Origin: Calvatia gigantea
Taxonomy: Eukaryota; Basidiomycota; Agaricomycetes; Agaricales; Lycoperdaceae
Assembly (NCBI GenBank): GCA_025093985.1
Contig: JACAAK010000012.1
Location: 1,426,001-1,490,000, forward strand
DNA: 64,000 bases
Reading direction: 5' to 3'
Shown here: in pieces, positions 1-10,944 of the stretch
Position numbering within the stretch: the first letter of the stretch is position 1
Layout of the letters: the number at the start of each line of letters is the position of its first letter
Position numbers and translations under genes: made by a program
The notes under the pieces: model-generated
Databases searched by the model: none
What the model was told of the DNA's origin: nothing
Seen by the model: only the letters and a program-made list of their open reading frames with translations

Positions 1-1490
1 CGTTTTGATGACGTCTTCGCCCAGTTTGCTCGTTACCTTCAATGGCATGAAGGAGACAAGCTGGGTATTAAGCTAGCGGTCATAGGCCTCGCCATTCTAA
101 CTACTCTGAAATCGATACAATCCTTGTGCGTTGATTCTTCAGCCATTGTGATATGCCTCTGATCTGCCTATTCTCTACCTCCCTTCAGCGCACTCATTTG
201 GATCCAACTTATTTTAAATTTCGCCGACCTTGAGGGCGCTATTCTCCTCAATTACACAGCTTGGTGGCAGACCGGTAACCCCCTCATGGTATTACCAAGT
301 TGACTCTCACGTGTACGGTCCACTAAGTACATTCCAGGTTGCCGCAATCGGTGCCTACGTTCAAATCTATTTTTGCCGTCGCTTGTACACAGTTTCAAAA
401 CGTTGGTGGATCGTGGCGCCCGTGGCACTTGACCTTGCGTTTGCGTTCGCTTCGATATGTGCCGCGGTGAGTCTATCCCGCGATAGCTTGGATTAGCCAT
501 CAGATTCACAGCCGTTGTAGACCTACTATATTACCCTGGGAGCAGCGGCGGGCCCACAAATCGCTCTCTGGTGTAGGTGTTCCCGGAATATCTTTTACGT
601 GATCATGACTAATTAGGACGACATTTCTAGTTGCCGCTCATCTCAGTTCTGTCTGCGGTATGCACACGTACTTCGACCACAAAGGACCAGGAACTGACCT
701 CCATTTGTTCTTTCAGCTGGAGATATCGCAATGACCTTGGCGATGGCATATTTCCTCATCAAGACCAAGCGAGAGGTTCTGCCTCAGTACGCCTCCCAAA
801 CCTGTTTCTGGTTTCGGCTTCGTTGACTATTCGTCCAGGACCGTTGGCATTATTCGGGCCCTTATCCGACTGACTTTCTTGACTTCGGCACCCGCTGCTC
901 TCTGGTGAGTATTCTTGATTGCATTCATGATTTATCTGTTCACCTCTCAACCCGCATTATCTGTCAGCGCCATGTTCAATCTCATATTCTCCCAAATATA
1001 TTCTGGTGACGATAAACTCGTCTCAACCACGTTCAACCTGGCCCTTCCAAAACTCTACGCCATGTCCATGATGTGGACACTGAACGCGCGTCAAAGTATA
1101 CGGGCATCGAATTTAAAAGGCAATTATTCCCATGAATATGCAACCGGTGGCCAACGTCGGGTGGGAGTGAGCGCGATTTCGTTTGCTAGTATCTGCCCAA
1201 ATGAGAGTCACCTTACAACTCATTGTCAAACCTTCACTATAGAGGACCCATCCTAACGGACAGAGTAATGCGGTGGAACTCGGGAATTTGTCAGTACAAA
1301 TTCAGACAACGAGGGAAGTTACTCAGCATATCGATGTATGTCTATGTCCTTGGTGTTTTCTACTGGTTGTTGAATGCATGGGTCACTGTAGGTCCGAGAT
1401 ATGTTCCGTCATAAAGTCAAGGGCGAGACAGAAAGTCAAATAGAAGCTGCAGACAGAATTGAGAGCTACCCAACTCCTTACAAAGCGTAG
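1..1490 (+). CDS. DUF6534 multi-pass membrane protein, 5' end missing
   Basis: This is the 3' part of an agaricomycete DUF6534 gene of unknown function; the first exon lies left of the window. Joined exons read through an amphipathic start (RFDDVFAQFARYLQWHEGDK), then ALIWIQLILNF...LLNYTAWWQTGNPLM, then VAAIGAYVQIYFCRRLYTVSKRWW. They continue as AGDIAMTLAMAYFLIKTKRE, FGFVDYSSRTVGIIRALIRLT and LPKLYAMSMMWTLNARQSIR. The blocks match the family's membrane segments and the C-terminal 'LNAR' signature. Clear introns include about 287-336 (gtatta...ccag), 905-967, 1167-1242 and 1337-1389. The last gives a tail of DMFRHKVKGETESQIEAAD and a stop at 1488-1490. Confident about the family; two middle junctions (near 540-720) are uncertain. 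Confidence 0.82.
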
Positions 1491-3389
1491 CGTGTTTTGT
1501 GACCTCCCTGCTCCTGTTCTTTGAATGGACTCATCGGGTCTTGGGAAGGTTGGAACCGGCGCAAGCTCGAATAATGATTGATCACCGCACCTGTAGGCCA
1601 CATGTAGTATACCCTGGAGCTCTATCTTATATGTGTACAGTCATCAATCACATAATGAGACAAAAAATCTTATTTTGAAAAATGCTGCGGCCACAATGGG
1701 TTACACAAGAAACAACTGTAATATATGCAATCACTAATGTCTTAGCAATGTCCTTACTCAATTTTGAGCAAAGGGAATGAGTATTTCAAGGACAATTCAA
1801 TGATTTGTAGGGAGGTGTCATTTCGGCTGTTTATCATTGATTGATACAAAACTGCATGGGCTGCCAAGTTATGATCCTTGGCTTTTTGACCCACCTTGAT
1901 TTCTTGGGTATTGTGGGGGTCCCATTGGAGTATATAGAATGAGATAAATTGATCTGTGGGTGGAGGTGCAGATTGTAGCAATTTCAACAATGGTCATACT
2001 GAGGACCCTATGTACATAAGGTGACCATAAGACACATTTGACCACCTGTACAGTGTCCCAGATACAAACAGTGCTTTATATGTGTACTGGTTATTCCACA
2101 TAACTGTAACTTACCATCTTTTGCAGTTTACATGATGTTGTACTTCAGTCCCACATATATATTGTGCTCAGGATTTTTGAAACACATTAATTTGAGGAAA
2201 ATTGAGGCATAAAAGTCGAAATTTTGGAATTTCCTGAAGCTGTATCCTAACACAATTACTTTGTCTTTACAGTGGTTATTGAACTACATATTTTACAAAA
2301 GGTTTGAGGTCAATTGGTGAAGAACTCGACCCAGGAGATTGTTTTGTCTCGTTGTGTGATGTTGTCGCGTTGGCTGATTGATGACTGTACTACCCTTATC
2401 AAAAAAATTACCTGACTTGTTAATTCAAATCACCTTTTGGAGGTCAGGTGTGCCAAGTGGATCTGCATTGACACCAGGCTCATTCTGCGGGAGAACCCGC
2501 AATTAAAAATACATGAACACAATGACGTAAAAGGCTAACGAAATGTACCTTGGGAAATGTTGTAAAAGCAAGCAGTAAGATGCGTAACGGGGGGATGTAA
2601 AAGGGTATCCTTTGCAACACGAGAAATGGAGGTGATGAGTCAACGTTCCACGGAACGTGAATGGACTTGAAAGGGAAAGCTAAGAGGAAAGGTAGCAGTA
2701 ACTATGATACAATGAGAAGGAATTTGATGGTCAACGAATCCAGGCAAAGAATCCAAATAGAAAGTAAAGTAAGGATCATGAAGGAAAGCAAAGAGTATTA
2801 GGAATGGATCTAGAAACCTGTGATGCAGGGTATGGGTATAGTGGGGCAACGAACGTGCGTTTGAGGACACTGAGGGAACGGATGTAGTTGGGATCACAAC
2901 CAGAAAATGTCAAAACGATGCGGAAGAAAAAAGATCAATGTTACTCTGTCGGACTGGTTCATATTTCCGAAATTTTTTATGGCGAGATACAGAAGAGGGA
3001 GGATGAAGGGTCATCATACCGCTCAATTGTCGGGCGTGTGAAGAGAAGCGGGGAGGCAGTGGCGGAATCATCAGGGGTGAGTTGTGTAGATTGAAGTGGG
3101 GTCCAGGGGAATGGGTCTTGAGAAGGGAACTTAAAACAAAAGCAAGGAAGGAGGGTGGGTCGGAAGCAGGAGAAATCGAAATGACCATCCCCTGGTGGAT
3201 GATCGTTAAGTCAAGGGATAGAGTTTGAGTGAAAGACGCCTGTCATCAATATTCACTGGGTCCGTTGGAAAATTCCATCTTCGCAAAGTTGGATTACGTT
3301 TGGTCCAGATGATCCACTCCGTACCGCGGTAGTGTAGCCCCCCAACCTCCGCTCTCTTCCCTTGACTTCGCAAAACATATTCCTGATGT
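1491..3389. other. Intergenic, AT-rich left half, no supported gene
   Basis: About 1.9 kb between the DUF6534 gene and the convergent unknown gene. Positions 1620-2450 are AT-rich and lack any coding signature. The short frames here match no family and have no plausible splice partners. It may hold 3' untranslated sequence from both sides or an old repeat, but I see no terminal repeats or target-site duplication. Confidence 0.5.
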
Positions 3390-6300
3390 CTACGCCCAGG
3401 AGAGTCCACTCTCGGCCTCCTCCAAAACCACGCCTATCCCGCCTGTATTTTTACCAATACCAGAATGCGAGCCCCTCGCCCTTAATGCTCCCCTCACCCG
3501 ACCCCTAAAGCTTTGGGTGCGGCCTATGGCAGCAAAGCTCATACCGCTAAGTCTTGATGTTAATGACTTCGACGGTAGGTCCATTGCCAACGTGAATTCC
3601 TCTCCCCCCTCGTCCAAAGCTATACCCACGTCACTTTTTACAGCAACTAGTTCCCCCATCTCGTTTGCGTGGACTCCTTGGCGATCGGCGTCAACAAGTG
3701 GCTCATGGCGACATACACTCTCATGGACGACTGATGCACGGATACAAGATTCAAAATCGTGTTTTGTGGTCAAGGAGGGATGAAACATTGTATCAAGGAC
3801 ATCACCACTTGATGGCGAGAGGATGTTCCTGGTTGGCGTGCCTGGCGGGCCAGCGGCGTGTTGTGGGGTTGAGGCACGTAAATGCGCTGGCTGCGGGACT
3901 GATATGGGTACTATAACAGGCCCTGAGCTGAGAGCTTGAGTTGTCGGAGAGGAACTTAACAACTCAGAGGGGCGGGGAGGTGGGAACTGTGGGGTCGGAG
4001 TCGAGCTCCTCTGTGGGATGCTAACAGGGTAAGAACAGTCATGCATCGGATGACCTTGGTCCACTACATTGGTCCGTTGGCGTTGTCTTTGCCTCTGTCG
4101 CTGTTCGTGACTAGGGTGTAGGTGCGGTGCTCGCGCATGAAGGGCTTTGGGTTTGGGGATATCGAATGTAACGCACAGGCCGCCTTCTGGGACACCCCCC
4201 TCAACCATATCATTATCAGTGTTAGGGCTGTTCACGGGGGCACGAGCTGAAAGAAGCTCTGAATCCGAACCATCATCCTCGTCGCTGGAATCCGTCAAGT
4301 CGAAGCCGACGCCGGTGACGACATCTAAGTCCATCTGGAGGTCCTGTAGATCATCATATTGGTTGAGGTTAAGGTTGTCAAATTTGATGGAAGCGGCGTC
4401 ATCATCGTCACTGTGTTCTGCAGATTCTGATGGCTCCGGTAGCGGGCGTCGGGAGGGCCTATGAATTTCCGTCTCCTCTTCTCCGACCTCGTTTACAGGA
4501 AACAGCTGGGCGCCCTTCGAAGGAACAGCAATCTTCATTCTCTTCGGCTCAACTCCGTTCCGCTCGTCATACCCATGAAACCTCTCACCACCAACTAACT
4601 GCACCTCATCTTCCTCAAGCATGATCGCGTCCATCTGCTCAACACTCCTTTCCCCTCCCAGTTGACTCCCCAAAGGACAGGCTTGTTCCTGCTCAGATTG
4701 CAAGTCATCGACCCTGACAACCCACATCCCCAACCCGCTCCTCCTAATGGGCACGGCAAAGCCAAGTCCACCGTGCCCGGCACCCATACCAATTTCCATT
4801 CTCTGCATGGCCGAGCTGAGCTTCCCACCAGGTTGACTTGTCAATCTCAACCCATTGGCGCACAGCGCACGATTTAACCAAGCGCGCCGTCGACCACGAA
4901 CCTCGAGTGCATCGAGGCGAGTAGCCTCATCATGTGCCGTACGTGCGGAGTGTGAGTTATGTAGGAGGATGAGGTGAGTGAGGGTCTGGATTTGGAGATC
5001 GGTGGGGTTCGAAGGTGGTGCGGGAGGATAAGATGATACTAGGGGACGAGAGTATGATGCGGAAGCCGCGGAGGGAGAAGCTAGAAGAGAGGGCAGATCC
5101 TGCGAAGCCGGTGTTGAAGGCAAGTTTGGCGACGAGGGAAGGGCGAAATGTGAAGATGTAGGGGTATGGATGGAACTCCCGTCCGTATCCGTTTCCACAG
5201 TCTCGGTATCACCTTCAGTTTCTTCGCTGCCCGCCCCTGCATGGCCGTGTAAGGTGGCAGCCTCTTCCTCATCATCCGAAGGTGGAGGCTCACTCGCGGT
5301 TGTTGGCGAGAATGTCTCCGTCTCAATCGAAGGGCCCCTCATGTGTTTCAGGTTAGACCTTCGCCTTCCAAATATGATAGCAGATCCCGAGCCAGCAGAC
5401 GACGAGCTTAAACTAGAAGTTGAGCTCGCACCAGGAGACGTGGGTGGCTGGTAAGGCGGCGGAAGATCCATGAGCCTGAGTCTGTCGTGGTCCCTTTCGC
5501 GCTCACGTTCTCTTGCAAGGAAAGCTTCTCGTCGTTCTCGAGCCTCTTTTAAGAGGCTGTGGAGAACCCAGACATAGTATCCACCTTGAGGAACACGCTG
5601 ATTGAGTTCGTACAAAATATAGAGACGGAAGGCATCGACGAGAGAGGAGCGAGCCCTGCGTCGGAGGAAACGGGGACAGATGTTCTGAGGTGGGGGAGTT
5701 GGAGGTCTAAAAACAGACGGCGACGGACTTGGGATCGATCTTGACAGTACCTGCGATTGTTTGCTCGAGGTGGATGGGTGCGCGGAGATCGTAGGCGAAG
5801 GAAGGGAAAGGTTAATTATAGAACTAGATTTGTAAACCTATTAGTGGGGATGCATCTCAGGGAACCAAAAACGTACTTAAGAGATGAAAGACCAGAGACA
5901 ATAGTCATGAGTAACGAGCGCTTCTTCTTGTGTTTGGTGCCCTTGGCAGACGGCGGGGAAGCTTGTTGTAACACCCGTAGCCTTTCCTTTTCTTTCTGCC
6001 GTTCCCTTTCCTTCTCCCTCTCCGTTTCTTTTTGCATTTCTCTCTCGGACTCCAAGGTGCTCAAACATACATCATCCACGACGCTCTTAAGCGTCCTAAG
6101 ACATTTAGCACCAATCCAACCCTCCGAGCCTTCCAAATTGATTTTCCAATGTTCGATACTACCGTCGATAAATCGGCACCGAACAGATAAAGCAGGCATG
6201 TCAAACACCACCTCCTCTAGGATGCACGGTAGGAAAGAAGCCTTATCCAACACGTGGTGGCACCTTGGCATGGGGAGTTCGTCGTGCATGAGGTTAGACA

Positions 6301-6409
6301 GGTGCGTTGTCCAGGTTTGCGGGAGGGTCAAACCATCCGGCAAGTCCTCGAATGTTATATTGAACAAAACGCTTGGATTGGGTGAAGCTGGTAAAAGTCT
6401 GATTAGCAT
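3390..6409 (-). CDS. Unrecognised 988-residue low-complexity protein
   Basis: Two exons (6409-5877 and 5823-3390) are joined by a 53-nt GT-AG intron that restores one continuous frame. I do not recognise the protein. The first 130 residues are ordered and hydrophobic in part (FNITFEDLPDGLTLPQTW, IDGSIEHWKINLEGSEGWIG). A charged E/R/K-rich helix follows (ESEREMQKETEREKERERQK), then a Ser/Pro linker. A second ordered block (LVDAFRLYILYELNQRVPQG, YYVWVLHSLLKEARERREAF) leads into another RERERERD run. The C-terminal 650 residues are mostly disordered Ser/Pro/Asp/Glu-rich sequence with acidic patches (DSSDEDDGSDSE) and an Arg/Gln repeat. A more ordered tail (SLTSRLSGMSFAAIGRTQSF) ends the protein. 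No signal peptide or membrane span. A scaffold or nuclear role is conceivable, but that is only inference. Confidence 0.75.
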
Positions 6410-8634
6410 GGTTGGCTGGTGGTTTGCAGCCGGGGCGCTTGAGGCTTGCTAGGTACTGTCACTGATGTGGCAGCACAGCAGTTCATGCAGGTATTAGAAT
6501 TAATGAGGCTTCTGTCACAACCCTTTGCAAGTCAGTTAAGTATCCTTTATAGAAGAAGCGAACGAACTTACGCAGGGTATTAAAAGGCTGTAGTGAAGGT
6601 GTCGCGTATGATTATGGGAATAGCGCTTCTTGGAAGAACAAGTAGAAATTTGCGCCGGCGGAAAGGTGGACGAGGTGCAACAGTAGTCAGCTCGTGGTCA
6701 ATTAAACGCCGTCGCAGCAACCGCTGGTAGTTTTATGAGGGCAGCGGAATGAAAAGAAAAGAGGAGGGAGAACGGGAAAGCATGAGGAGAAGAAGCTTAG
6801 GTTCTAGTTTAAGGGTCATAACGTCTTCTCATGCAGGGCCAACTCAAATTCTGTACCTCATGTCGTCGACACCCCGATACCCTCCCAGATGTCTTCGAGT
6901 ATACTTGAAAGCCAAGATCTTGCTTTGTCACGAAAACACGAGGCTACAAAACTGCAGCTGGACGAATCGGTCCACCTGAGGCTTTCGTACCATTAGCATA
7001 TTTTTAGTTCCGCCTGGTTAATCAAGGATTTACAATAAGGTTTCCTGACTTACTGGAATCTTCCGCTAGCCTTTCACGGCCCAAGCAGAGAGGCAGACAA
7101 CTACACTATGAGTCCCAACCTCATCAGGCGCATTACTCCAGCGTGTTCTGTGTGATAAACGAGGCGCCCACCCGAAAATGGACTTGGTCATCAATGTCCA
7201 TACCTTCAGGTTGAACGGTCACGCTGCGCGGCGTCGGGAACGACTCAGGCCTCAGGAGTCAGTTTCCTTGGGCCCTCAAGGCTCCCCCTCCGCCGCCTCC
7301 ACAGACACACGGTTGGCCAAAGATTGCTGGTTACGTTTAGTTTGGGCTCTAAGGAATTCCCCCTTCCCGGACATTGATGGGAGCGGAGAGGATTTGGTGC
7401 CCTTCACTTCGCGCAGTCACTTCCGCAGGCGCAACACGAGGAGAAATTGCGCTCGCCTTGCTGCGTCACCGGTAGACATCCCATATCCTGCCTGAAGGGA
7501 GAAGTTGCAAAAGAAGCGGAACGATCTCTAATTGCCCTACCACCCCACCCAGGCAGACGTAGACTCATGCCTTTCTGGCAGGTCGGTCACGTCGGGCCTC
7601 GAATTTCACAGTTCTATCCCGTCAATCGTCATTCAATGATCACTATTCAGTGTCCAAGGCGGCGCTTTTTCTGAAGCTTAGACCGCTTTGCTTCTAGTAC
7701 AGGCACACGTGCTGATGCTCAAAAGCAATGATATCATAAGTTATAACAACTGCTCACATACGGGACGATCTTGACACTTGCAAACACGGGCCTATTCAAC
7801 TGCTCTGACGTGACAATATTGGCAATAAACGCAAAACGCATGCGCATAGTCATGGTTCTCAAAGTGCTTCCCCACATCCACACAGATATTCACCTCCGCA
7901 ATTCGAAAACTACACTCCCTATTTCCATCCCGTCCAGTTCACCACCGAACCTTCCAAGATTAGGTTTCGCTAAGCTCGCGACCTTCCAAACCCGTAATTG
8001 ATTTTATCAAGTTCTTAGCGTCCACACTTATCGAGATCCCACTGCCCGTACCAAAACGCCGGACCCTACCCCCTTTTTAACCAACCCAGCAGATCGGCTT
8101 CTCCACTAATCGTATCGCAAATCGCTTCAAACTCCGTCTGAACAGAGAATGTCCCACAAACCGAGCAAACGGACGTGGCATCCCCGTAGCTAAATTCAGG
8201 ATAAGCGCAAGCTCCAACGACGGATTTGGTCCGAGCTTCACATGCACCATGCTTGGACGTAATGTACAATAGTAACGGGCACAACGATGGGCCAAACCCG
8301 AGAACCTTTGGTGTCCAAATACTGAGACCCTAGCCTCAAGTTTGTCCATCCAAAACCTCAATTTTGACGGGAGCCTCCGAAGGGATCTTCGCTTCACTTC
8401 GCTAACAGTGGGGGCGACGATTAGAGGGGAACGAATCCAAGGTAACTATGTAATTCTGCACGAGTGATACAAAATGAAGATCCGAGATTCCCCTGAAAGA
8501 TATTGTCCCCCTGTGATTTATCGCTTCCAAAACGTATGATCTAACTACTTTTCAGGTTCTAGATGAATGGATATTACCCCCGCCCGGAAATATTAATTAT
8601 TAGCCGCGTTAGCCGACAGTCCTCTATCTTCGGA
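6410..8634. other. Intergenic, no supported gene
   Basis: About 2.2 kb between the start of the unknown gene and the 3' end of the velvet gene, both on the minus strand. It must contain the promoter of the former. Short frames on both strands (up to about 106 residues at 8077-8397) overlap one another, lack recognisable motifs and do not join by splicing. I see no RNA gene or repeat. Confidence 0.5.
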
Positions 8635-10944
8635 TCAGGATACACCCTGTCTCTGCGCTCCCGAAACATTGTCCATCCCTTGTCCGACGTCGAACACGAA
8701 CGGTGGGGCCAGCCCCTGGACACCTGACTCTCCGATCGATCCAACAGACCCAGAGTTACTCGAGCCTCCATCCGAATCCCTTTTTCTTCCTACATGTTGT
8801 GAAAACCCGGCTGCATTAGACGCGTTACTAGAAGGAGGACCGTGTGGACCAAACATGTTCACGCCCATAATTGAGGATCTCATACCCGAATGAGTATATG
8901 CTGTGTGCATCTGGGGAGGAACTGCGTAGCCCATCTGTCCTGACCCCTGTTGTCCACGGGTATGACTGAGCGCGAGGTCCTGTGGATCAAACGTGTTCGG
9001 GGTGGGGGTTCCAGAATATGTGAACAGTTGGTAAGCCGGCAATCCTGAAGTTGTCGCTGTTGTCGAACGAGGTTGTGTGGGCAATTTGTTCTCATACTCA
9101 TCAAACTCTGCCATCCGACTGCTACTATTTCCCCCGTGTCTGCCCGTTTTCTCCTCGTATTCATCGTCGTAATCATCACCTTCGAAACTAGATCCCCGGT
9201 GATGCTGCTTCTCCAGCTGCTTTGAAGTCCGCTTTGGTGGCGGTGGTTGAGAAGGGGACACCGAGGGCGAGCTCTGAAATTGCGTTTGTGGCTGGTTCCG
9301 ACTTTGGTTCTGCTGCGAACGGGGCCCAGGCTTAACTTTGGTCTTGGTCTTACGTGGTGGTAAAGGCTGTTTATCCCTAGCCGAATCGTCACCCGCATCC
9401 CCATATCCATCGCCGGAATGGTACTCCTCTTCATCATCCACCATCGACCTCCGCCTTCTCCTTCGTTCCGTCTCGCGTATATTCAACCTCACACCCCACC
9501 TCGCCAGGTGCTAAATTCAGTCAATAATCAAGCGAAGGTGCAACGAGGACAACCCCACCTTGGTCAACTCAGTTGAAGCGGGCAATCCTGGAAATTCCTT
9601 TGTGCTATATATCCTAAACGCACCCTTCGCCCAACATTCAGCTAGAATGCTCAACGAAGTATTTCGATCCCTCGGTTCGATTCTTGGGTGCGATTCGTGG
9701 GGGGCGAACTGGGCTTGGAAATCTGGGGGGATCTCATCAGATTCCAGGACACGGCGTCGAGACTGTTGGGGAGCCGGCAGGGGGGCGATGTACCCTTGAG
9801 ATGGATCAGGATATGGATTCATCGGTGGCTGCATCTGGAGTTGTTGATAAGAGTGTGGCTGCGCGGCGCGATATGCCGAAGGATGTGATGACGGCGCCGT
9901 TTGTCCAGGTAATGTAATAGGCGAGGGTGTTGATGCCGCCATGCTCGGGAGTGAAGGCGATATAGATAGTGACGTGGGGGTTGCGGGATACGTTGTTGGT
10001 GGCGGTGGGGACTGGGATAAGGAACGCGGATCTAGACCTTGAGAGAACAGGTCAAAAACGCGGTAGCGGAGAGTAAAACATCCTTCGGTTTTAACAGCAA
10101 GATCCTCGTCATGAATTCAACGATCGGCTCCAAAGACTGTGACGAAGGGACATACAGAAAACACGAAGACAATGCATTTCTGGCCGGTTATCTCGACCAG
10201 AACTGGCTGCACAAATGTTGCGCCGACAAGGCAATGCGTGTTCTTAGATGATTCTAGCAACGCATAGACTCCCTCATAGTAATGAACTATATCCGACGGT
10301 CCATATGACTGCGGCCGATACGATGGCGACGAAGTCAATGATGGCATAGAGGACGGTCCTGATGGGTTGAAATGAACAAATCCATCATTTGTTTGAATTG
10401 TCTTCGGGGTGCGGGGATTTGCAGATGAGTTGGGTGGCGGTGAGTCTTCCGAGGTCTTGGCAGGGACCGGAAACAGGTCCACAGTACACAACAAACCGTG
10501 TGTCTGTACGTCCCTGCACAAAATCAGTCAGCCACATGTTTCTTTTCGACAAAATGAAAGTCATGGTACTCGTAATTGATCTCTTCCTCGTTTCCAGTTT
10601 CTGGTATATATCTAAACATGCGTACCAGGACAACTGGTGGAGGATCTAGAGGCCTTCGGTCTACACGCGCATATCTATAGCGAGGTAGAAGGGTCAGAAA
10701 AGCTGAGAAATAGCAAGTAAAAAAAAACGGATTACTTGCGTCCAAGGCTGGCTTTTTGAATTTCTTTCAGCTCGTAACGAATGGTCTGGTCGGCGAATTG
10801 TCCAGAAGAGAAATAGATGGGGCGGTTGATGAGGACTGGGTCGGCAGTCGCACCGGTAGTTGGATCGAATGAGTCCGCTGGGTGGCGAGATTCCTGGCTA
10901 CCAGGCGAGTTTTGCGTGTGGTAGTATGTTGATGTGTACATCAT
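8635..10944 (-). CDS. velB: Velvet-family transcription regulator, VelB-like
   Basis: Velvet proteins bind DNA through an NF-kappaB-like fold and control fungal development and secondary metabolism; VelB pairs with VeA or VosA. The spliced protein has the family's core blocks in order: IRYELKEIQKASLGRKYARV, DRRPLDPPPVVLVRMF, VQTHGLLCTVDLFPVPAK, HCLVGATFVQPVLVE, VKTEGCFTLRYRVFDLFS and FRIYSTKEFPGLPASTELTK, ending LARWGVRLNIRETERRRRRR. Two disordered insertions interrupt the domain, one after DLFPVPAK and one of about 100 residues after DLFS. A split domain and the YSTKEFPGL motif favour VelB over VosA. A Ser/Gln/Pro-rich tail of about 250 residues follows. A GT-AG intron near 10580-10525 turns NYE into NYEDVQTHG. 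The start at 10944 (MMYTSTYYHTQ) is the first good ATG; an upstream exon near 11050 is possible. Velvet is firm, VelB likely. Confidence 0.88.

Noticed and set aside
1620..2450. AT-rich stretch considered as a solo LTR or MITE
   Set aside because: I could not find matching terminal inverted or direct repeats or a target-site duplication by eye.
5706..5749. A second intron in the unknown 988-residue gene
   Set aside because: The bases read through in frame (SRSIPSPSPSVFRPP), so splicing is not needed and would break the frame.
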